This document shows, one piece after another, positions 56,250-64,000 of a stretch of 64,000 nucleotides of DNA. Position 1 is the first letter of the stretch. Every line of letters starts with the position of its first letter. The position numbers and the translations under genes are program-made. The stretch is from contig NW_020654810.1 in the NCBI RefSeq assembly GCF_003589595.1, forward strand, positions 6,526,791 through 6,590,790, in the 5' to 3' direction. The notes under the pieces were generated by a model. That model saw only the letters and a program-made list of their open reading frames with translations. It ran no database searches and was not told where the DNA came from. This stretch comes from Hyposmocoma kahamanoa (taxonomy: Eukaryota > Arthropoda > Insecta > Lepidoptera > Cosmopterigidae).

Positions 56250-57310
56250 TACAGATTGTCCTTGCCCGTTGACATTATTTGATGACGTCACTGCATTTGC
56301 AAGGCAAGCGGTCTATTCCAAAAGCTCCGGTAAATCGATCAGACGCATTTAATTATCTTAACGATCTGTTGTCCACCGCAGACGGCGTCAAAGGGCGCGT
56401 AATGGGCTGTAGATGAGACATCCTGATAATCTCCCCCGCTGCTACTACCAGCCCGAAACTCTCTTAAAACTCACCATTTAATTACCTGATACATTTTAAA
56501 TCCAAGGCTGTTAAGGAACGTTTTAAGGATTCTTTCGTCAAACGGCCCAATGGTAGCTCGTCGCCAGCGCAGGCGGTCGATCGCACTAACTGTCAACTAA
56601 ATTACAACGCGTTTGTCGGCCCTTCGTATTGCAATTTACGACCTACTGGCGCTTTGAGCAGTACGCCGCTTGGCGCCGCCGCCGTAGCTTGCGCCGAATG
56701 GGGTGCAAAATTAATTCGGCTCATGTCGTTTTTGTAGTTCGAGAAGCGATTAAAGGCAATAATTTAAAACGTTGTTAGGGCACACGAAAAAATTAAAAGA
56801 CGTGAAAAAGTCTATGTTAAAACCGGCTTTTTGCAAAATTGCCGTGCGTTTTTAAATAATGTCGAAGTATTTCAATCTGATTTGATGTTACATTTAATGA
56901 CTGAGTGCTGATAATATCAACACTCGGCACATATTTGGATTCCATTTATAACAGGCTCTTTTATTTTATACGACAATGTAGAGCAGTATCAATAAAATTT
57001 CACATCCGACGCGCGTAATACCAAAACTTAATTGCATACGCTACCTTTTAAGACATTTTTACAATCTGAATGTTATTTCGAAAGTTGCAATTGCGCGCGG
57101 TGACTTTGGTCCGGGAGTACAGAGGCCCCGACAAAGTGATTAAAATTTTCCAATTTCCGTGTAATGGCGGCTACAGAACCTGTGAACAAGTGGTGAGGGT
57201 AGTAAATTTGGCGATGTGCATAAACATGTCGCAGGTGCGCGGGCGCTGCGGGCGTGCTTTGTCCGGTAATCTGTCTCACACCCCCGCTGGGGCCTAGGGG
57301 AGCTTGCTGT
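56250..57310. promoter_or_regulatory. Second repeat-free GC-rich block, candidate conserved non-coding element
   Basis: Unique, higher-GC sequence between AT-rich flanks, with no mobile element recognised. A T-box-like half-site TCACACC lies at 57276-57282, and a CRE-like TGACGTCA lies near 56283. Open frames within it are short and without homology. As with 43.6-47.2 kb, a regulatory role for the T-box gene is possible but not shown. Confidence 0.35.
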
Positions 57311-57399
57311 TACGCAACCTTTTTACATAGATTATGAATAGATAGAATAGTGGTAATTATTTAAAGGACATCATTTTACTTAAAAAACATTTTAGTAGT

Positions 57400-57687
57400 A
57401 GTAGTTCCTTGTGAAAGAATTCGTCCAAAGAAGTACTGCCACCTTACCTATTTCTGTCGCCAAGCAGTAATGTTAACATTACTGCGTTCCGGTTTGGAAG
57501 GATAAGGGTATTACTGAAATTACAGGCACATGGGATTTGTCAACTCATGTCTCAGGGTGATGGGTGCCGTTCAGATCTTTGCAATTTAAAACTCCGAATA
57601 TCACTGCAACTGTCATGGATAGGCGTGTCGCTTACTACCAGGCGCACAACTTGTTCGTCCCGTCACTTGATATTATTTTAAAAAATC
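57400..57687 (+). mobile_element. SINE family A, near full-length copy
   Basis: Head AGTAGTTCCTTGTGAAAG to tail CACTTGATATTATTTTAAAA, with a small deletion after GTGATGGGTG. Confidence 0.85.
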
Positions 57688-58581
57688 TTTAAGAACCCAT
57701 ACAGAAACACTTACGCAAAGTCAATATTTCACCGCTTACCTACTCATGATCAAACCTATAATTTATGACAAGAATCTCACAGTCTTACATCTACATTGTA
57801 ACAACTTCCAAGGGTTGTTTGCTAGATACCTAGAGAAAAACATAACACGGACTAGTAATAATTTCAACCTTTCTGCGCCTTATGCTAATTTCGCTTTATG
57901 AACTATTGCATGACCGTATCAATATAATACATCAGCACCTTGAACTTGACCAATTTCTAAGAACAGCCGATCTTATAAGATCATTTGTCGTGTCTACATA
58001 ATTAACATTATATTCTTTGCCACCTGCGCCTTGACAAAAAAGGCAATAAATAGGATCTTTTTTGCTGCAATCTTTATGATTGAAGACTTGTCGCTGATTT
58101 TAAACAAAGGCACAGATATACAGACCATCAATATGTTAATGCGTGAAACAGAGATGCGCCTGACTCGACGAATGCGACGTCATTTTTTGTGCCCGACCAG
58201 AATTGGTTTATTTGTTTTGTTGCGAGTATTTCTAAAAGCGTAGTTTGTTTAATTTGCGGAGGCGATCGAATATGTCGAGTGGTTTTTGTTAATTCACAAA
58301 TATGTTTTTAAAATGTTTGGAATGTTTTTGTGTTCGCGTCCATATGGCAAGAGTTGTGCCCTATTTTGTTTCTCGTAGCTAAGAATCGAGTATTTAGTAC
58401 ATCATCCCCTAGCAGGGATTTTTTCTTTCTTTTCTTTCAGCAATCTGTATTGGTTAGCTACGTTTGTCCATTGCAGTTTTCCAAGTATTTACAAACTTCT
58501 TCGATATCATGATTCATGTTTCATCACAATATCTTTTTTCACCGTTAGCACGAGGTATTGCTACTAAACGTTGACCGATTT

Positions 58582-58779
58582 ATTTTATCATACCAAGTGA
58601 CGGAACGAACTAGTCGTGCGTCCGATGCCACTGCACTTGTTACCCTGAGATGTAAGTTGACAAGTCTCATGTGTTGGTAATTTCACCAGCACTGCTTTAC
58701 ATTACTGCTTGGCGGCAGAAATAGATAATGTGGCAGTACTTTCCTAAACGAGCATTTTCACAAGTAGCTCTACTGCTAC
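58582..58779 (-). mobile_element. SINE family A, internally deleted copy
   Basis: Tail ATACCAAGTGACGGAACG, central ACCCTGAGATGTAAGTTGAC, head CACAAGTAGCTCTACTGCTAC. It abuts a LINE fragment. Confidence 0.8.
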
Positions 58780-58796
58780 TACCTATAACAATGTCA

Positions 58797-59015
58797 TCAA
58801 CAGCCTATCTCTCCCAATGCGCGCTATTTCGCCCGGTCCTCAGCTCGCTGCCAGCAGCCCTTCGCAAATCGTCACTCCATCTGGCCATAGGGCGTCCTAC
58901 ACTACGTTTTCCGAAACGTGGTCTCCACTCAAGAACTCGCCTCCCCTATCGGTTAACGGTTCTTCGACAGATATGTACAGCGCACTGCCACTTCAGCTTG
59001 TTTATTCTACCAGCA
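58797..59015 (-). pseudogene. RTE-like LINE, polymerase C-terminus
   Basis: Minus strand reads KLKWQCAVHICRRT, then VLEWRPRFGKRSVGRPMARW and SDDLRRAAGSEL. The WRPR.GKRS.GRP..RW.DDL block is a hallmark of this retrotransposon tail. Confidence 0.78.
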
Positions 59016-59907
59016 TAACAATACATAACAATATATGTAACTTTAAATACTTATTAATCAAATTCAAAGCCATAGGTACTTGCTACCACTTGAATTTGAA
59101 CCATCAACCTCTCTATTTAGAGGTAATCATTCTCTCACTGGGTTGCCACCTATTTAGAACAATATTAAAATAAATTCAATTTCTACTATTGATGGAATTT
59201 CTTTTCAGTCGTAACTAAAATAATGATGCACAAATTCCTATAACGTATTTAATGTATTCTGTTGAACCCACGGGGTTGAATAAAACAGATTTTAATTTCA
59301 TAATTACTTGTATAGTCTATCTATTCTCAAAATTTCCTGTACATTAACATATAACCATGTATATCCGGGCCCGCCTCTCATATGTAACACGCATTGTAAG
59401 ATCAAGTTGCTGAATCATACTACCCACTTGGATATACTGAAATAAGTGGACTGGTTGCGTAAGAATAATGAACTATTCGCTTACATTCACGGGGCAATTA
59501 TAATTACGGCATATACCTATCATAAACATACAGTAAGAAATTTGGCAGCTAAGAAGCAAAGAACAATATTGCTAATCATAATTATTTACCTATTCCTAAT
59601 TTTCATTAAACATCTTCAATATCAATACAGAATGTTAAATAAAAAATATAATTAAAAATGCAGATAAATTTAATTAAAAAATTAAAATAAACGTAGAAAT
59701 TATCATAAATGTAGATAGATAGATAAAACGTTTATTCAGCACAAATATAAGCAGAAACAAATATTTACAATCTGTTCACAGGGTATAACACAAAAGCACA
59801 TACAATATAAATGATACACCTTGATACAAACAGATATTTAGAGAAAACTAATTTTAAACTGATCCTACCTATTTGCAACAGTTTACTAAAACTTAGCATA
59901 AATACTT

Positions 59908-60210
59908 TAGTAGCAGTACCTAGAGCTCCTTGTAAAAGAGTTCGTCCAGGGAAATACTGTCACCATACCTATTTCTGCCGTGAAGCAGAAACGTGAGCAT
60001 TACTGCGTTCCAGGGTAAAGGTGCTGGTGAAATAATAGGCAAATAGGACTTGTCAACTAATGTCTCAGGGTGATGGGCGCAGTGGCAATGCCCCTCAGAC
60101 CCTTGCGATTACAAAGCTTTGAATGGCATTGCAACTGTTATGTACAGGCGTGTAGCTTACCACAAGGCGCACGACTTCTTCGTTTCGTCACTTGGTATGA
60201 TAAATAAAAG
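59908..60210 (+). mobile_element. SINE family A, near full-length copy
   Basis: Head AGTAGCAGTACCTAGAGCTCC to tail GTCACTTGGTATGATAAATAA. Confidence 0.85.
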
Positions 60211-61689
60211 TGGTCAACATTTACCTCTTGCTAACAGTGAAGCGAAATACCGGGATGAAATATGTATCATGATGTCGAAGAAGTTTCTATATACTTGGAA
60301 AACGTATTAAGTCTCCGGCCTGTATTGGACCAGCTTAGCGGACGAATACCGATTGCTGCTAGAGAAGAAAGAAAAAAATCTCTACTGGGGGATACAAATT
60401 TAATCAAAAACCAGGAACTAAAATCCAGTTTGTTATCTCTAATCTAGAAATCCGACTACCCATAATTAATTAGTAGAATAGGCGAGTCCTGGTTACAGAC
60501 AACTAATATTTAAACCGTCACATTTCTCTCTGTCCCGTCTATTCTTATTTACTTGCCACTCGATTTCTTTGAATTTACCATAAAAAAGCGGACAATTCAC
60601 ACGCTCAGTTCTCACAGATGGAGTGAACATTTTGACACATCCAGGTGTACAATTTTTTTACACCACTCACAATGGAGAGGAGTGTTTGCCCTGGCCACAT
60701 CTGGGCGGAGGTAAAAACTACCGGACCTCTCGTAACTACGCTAATTAACGGGTTAGACCGGGATGTATAATGTGTTGAGGTTGTATGGGTTTGTTTACCC
60801 ATTTGTCAAGGCAGAGTAATCTAGTCCGAGGTGTGAAAAAACATAGAGACCAAAATATGTATTCATTTGACGTGCATTGAATCTTCATGATTTCTGTATA
60901 CACCAAGCTCAAAAGCTAAGTTTTAAAAGACTAGATAAAAAATTTCGTAATGCCCTAAGCTTTTGGCAATAACATCAACGTATACTAGAAATAATCTAAG
61001 ACGATCCTTATGACAGTTCATAAAAATCAAAATTGTATCTCAAAATATAACGTTGTAACAACATGCACTAATTTACGTATACCTTATCATAAATTATTTT
61101 TAAAACTTCGCTTTTAAATGAATTGCTTTAATTATTTAATATAAATCAATCTTTATTTGTGAGGAATGTGCGGGAAAAACTAATTACTTTGTAACGTGCA
61201 AAGGTTACTTCCTTACTTAAATATGAGGTATATCGATAAAAAGTTTTCAATAATTTGATGAACAAATATATGGTGCGTGTATTCATTCTTAAACGACTTT
61301 TAATCATAGGCAATGAATTGACATGTCTGTGTTATTATTATTGTTATGAAACCTACAAATTAATGATATGATAAATGTATCTAGAAATTTACGTAATATC
61401 AATTAAAATTGCATTTGAATTATAGTTGTGTTTTGTATCTTCTATATAATAAAAAATATTTCACACATCTGTACGTGTGTCGTTCAAAAAACGTCAGAAA
61501 ACCAAAACTATATTTAAAAAAAGTCACAACATAACGACTTTACCTCATCCTCATGACAAACATCAAATGAAGTGTCATTTTTCCAGGCTCTAAGTGTCAC
61601 AGGGATCATCCTAGTTTGTGTTTTGTATAACCTAACTATTCTTGGCCTTGCCCTGAAGAAACATTCTGACTCAAATATGTTTATTCCAG
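60211..61689. other. No gene recognised
   Basis: AT-rich DNA. TCTATATAATAAAAAATATTT at 61441 and the adjacent CACATCTGTACGTGTGTCG hint at a short repeat, which I cannot assign. Confidence 0.35.
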
Positions 61690-61935
61690 CAACTGAAAAG
61701 AATAAGTAAGAAATTTTAGGGGTTGCACTTTGTAAATAAACTTTTGTACACTTTTGCTTACCACTCACAATATTTACTTCAAATATCCATGCATAGAGAT
61801 AATCTGCAAGAGTTAAGCCGTGCACTACCATGGATTTTTGTCATCCCACTACGCAGATAACCTTTGATGTGGTGTTTCCTTCGTTACAGTTTTAAACCTC
61901 ATAAATGGTAAATTTTGATTTACACCGGAATTTTG
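61690..61935 (-). pseudogene. LINE 3' fragment, diverged copy 3
   Basis: GGGGTTGCACTTTGTAAATAAA, CCATGGATTTTTGTCATCC and ACCTCATAAATGGTAAATTTTG align to the same LINE tail. Confidence 0.6.
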
Positions 61936-62334
61936 TCATAAATTTGATATTAGCACACTATCAAAGAACGCATAGGCTGCGCTTGTAGCCCCTACACACT
62001 CTAAAAAACAATTTCAAACGCTCTAAAAGAATTAGAAAGGTTGTTTAGCTTACATATTTATTGAACAGATGTTTCACACAAAGGCCTACTCTGTCGGTAT
62101 GACTGTAACGTTAACGAGTAGCAATGAACTCGAGAGATAAAAGACATTCAAGATGGGGTAGGTCAGTTAGACATTAACTGTACGAACAGATGCCGTATAT
62201 AGACTGCTGAAGTCGGTTTTATGGGCTGATGAAAACGTTGGTTGAGGTTAGGGATGATCATAAAATTAAATTTTGTCTTCGATATCTATTTTACGATGAA
62301 AAAGATGTAGCTAATGTTACTTAACAACAACTTT

Positions 62335-62520
62335 AGTCGCAGTAGATGTCCTTGTGAAAGAGTTTGTCCAGGCAAGTACTGCCACCTTACCAAATTCTGC
62401 CGCCAAGCAGTAAAGTGAGCATTACTGCATTTCGGTTTTGAAAGTTAAGACACATGGGACTTGTTAACTTATGTCTCATTTTGATCGACACAGTGGCAGT
62501 GTCCCTCAGATTTAAATACC
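62335..62520 (+). mobile_element. SINE family A, plus member of an inverted pair
   Basis: Head AGTCGCAGTAGATGTCCTTGTG through GTGGCAGTGTCCCTCAGA, ending abruptly at TTTAAATACC where the opposite copy starts. Confidence 0.8.
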
Positions 62521-62776
62521 AAGGGTCGGGACGAACAAGCCGTGCGTCCATAACAGTTGTTGTGCCACTCAGAGTTTTAAATCGCAAAGATCTTGGGGCG
62601 CTGCCACTGCGCCCGTCACCCTGAGACACAAGTTGACAAGTCTCATGTGCCTGTAAGTTCACCACCACCCATACCCTTCCAAATCGGAACGCAGTAATGC
62701 TCACATTACTGCTTGGCGGCAGAAATAGGCAAGGTGGCAATACTTCCCTGGACGAATTCTTTCACAAGGAGCTCTA
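62521..62776 (-). mobile_element. SINE family A, minus member of an inverted pair
   Basis: Starts in the tail region GGGTCGGGACGAACAAG and runs to the head CACAAGGAGCTCTATT. Adjacent and opposite to 62335-62520, so a transcript could fold into a duplex of about 180 bp. Confidence 0.82.
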
Positions 62777-63059
62777 TTTGCGGCCAGACAACAACGCTTT
62801 AAAAGCGTTTTTTAAAATCAGCAACTCTATTTGTGAATGGATAAAGTTACAAGAACTTTTTAGTATTTAGTGCTTATTTAAAGAATGAGATGTATATAAA
62901 TATGTACTTCATTTCCCAAAAGTTTGTTATTCCTACTACCATTTAACTTTAGTGTCGACTATTGCAAAGGATATTTTTTTTTTGTATCACCTTATTTCCT
63001 TTATTAACTATTTGTATTTATTTTTCAAGTCCTTAAAATCATATCGGCCGTCACTAAGA

Positions 63060-63260
63060 ACCTCAAAAAATAGATCGTTTTCAAATTTCGAATGCGGATG
63101 CGAGAGCGGATGTGGCGGTTTCTTCCTGAGCCCGCGCATCGCGCCTCCGAGCGGTATTGGCGGCAATTGGCGAGTTGTTAGACCTGTTACAAGTTTATGG
63201 CAGTTCCTCTATGTATTTATGATCCACTCTACCGCAAACCAATAACTTAGGCGGGTTGCC
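63060..63260. other. Small GC-rich unique island
   Basis: A 200-bp stretch of higher GC content. It contains an open plus-strand frame with a cysteine- and glycine-rich run, but there is no recognised homology and no convincing splice boundary. It could be an unrecognised exon or a conserved non-coding element. Confidence 0.25.
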
Positions 63261-63944
63261 CGTAAGTAGGCGAAGAGTTTTTTCGAATGATAATCTCGCC
63301 TATATTAATCCTACACCGTTTTCTTATAGATAGTAGCGCTATGCCTTTCAGAAATATAGAGGAAATGTCTACTCTCTACATAGAGAAAATTACTATTGAC
63401 GGCACCAATAAGTTACCAGTATAGCATTGAGACGAGATGCGTTGCCTCAATTCGACGAGTAGTGTTCGTCAATAACATTTAGACAAAAATGTTTACATAC
63501 AAAAACGTATTGAGTTTACCACAACCCGCAGTCAATCCTCTAACGGTAATGTCCAGTTAATACAAGTTGTTTAGCGATTTTGGTGGTCCTTTTGTTACAC
63601 GGTCCCCACGGTTCGAGAGTCGCGCCTTTTATGGCAACACGATTTTATTAGGCTCTTTATTCCTTTGCATTCAAGTTTTGTAATCGTTAAAGGTGTATAT
63701 AATGCCTAAAAGGTTTTGGGAATCGATCTTGGTGTGTTACGTATTTGGATAGGACTTAAACCGGCCATCTCATCAGTGGACCCTTGATCTTAATAGGAAT
63801 AGTTGAAAGTGTTAAAATTGAAGTTTTTCAATTTATATTAAAGAAACTTGAAGAAGAACTTTGGGGTAGAAAGTGATAATTGATTATTAACAAATTTGTT
63901 ATTAATACAAAGATGTGATTATTATCAATAAAAAGAAGAGAAAG

Positions 63945-64000
63945 ACAACACTTAGAAAAATTTCTTCGATCTGGCTGGGTTCGAACCAATATCTTCTAGC
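63945..64000 (-). mobile_element. tRNA-derived SINE group 2, cut by the window end
   Basis: ATTTCTTCGATCTGGCTGGG and TTCGAACC match the 3' part of the tRNA-like head; the rest lies outside. Confidence 0.6.

Noticed and set aside
62387..62740. 117-residue minus frame, and similar frames at 12052-12354, 54968-55267, 32427-32810
   Set aside because: All are translations of SINE family A copies, which by chance lack stops in one frame.
1..64000. CRISPR arrays, operons, prophage or bacterial defence systems
   Set aside because: No regularly spaced repeats, no dense coding; introns, SINEs and MITEs show insect nuclear DNA.

Overview
The window looks like nuclear DNA of a moth or butterfly (Lepidoptera). 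It is AT-rich with long introns and few coding exons. It is packed with short retroposons and miniature transposons, several of which I recognise by memory as common Lepidopteran repeats. Nothing indicates bacterial, organellar or viral DNA. No species can be named from the sequence alone.

Three protein-coding loci can be supported. Two are paralogous alpha-1,3-fucosyltransferases (GT10 family). One is on the minus strand (exons 15386-14488 and 13029-12675), the other on the plus strand (exons 24684-25582 and 26149-26518). They lie head to head about 9.3 kb apart. Both have a 899-nt first exon and the same intron position in phase 2, and both are intact. They should be Golgi type II membrane enzymes that add fucose to glycans. 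The third locus is the 5' end of a T-box transcription factor on the plus strand: a 79-nt first coding exon at 34359-34437, a 6.4-kb intron, and a 118-nt exon at 40831-40948 that opens the T-box. I could not find its remaining exons, so they probably lie beyond the window.

Layout: 0.2-12 kb is intergenic repeats, including LINE fragments. 12.7-15.4 kb is fucosyltransferase 1. 15.4-24.7 kb is intergenic, with nested transposons at 23.7-24.5 kb. 24.7-26.6 kb is fucosyltransferase 2. 26.7-34 kb is repeats. 34.1-40.9 kb is the start of the T-box gene. 41-64 kb is probably T-box intron or regulatory DNA, with GC-rich unique islands (43.6-47.2, 56.3-57.3, around 63.1 kb) that resemble conserved non-coding elements.

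Repeats: one SINE-like family (called A here) has more than 25 copies, all ending in the same A-rich tail. There are four tRNA-derived SINE groups, at least nine LINE fragments, four hAT-type miniature families with readable 8-bp target duplications, two Harbinger-like elements, several foldback families and three unusual hairpins. I found no CRISPR array, no operon and no free-standing tRNA or rRNA gene. The most notable items are the split T-box gene, the fucosyltransferase pair, a hAT MITE caught with three perfect target duplications and a paralogous empty site, and two perfect palindromes.
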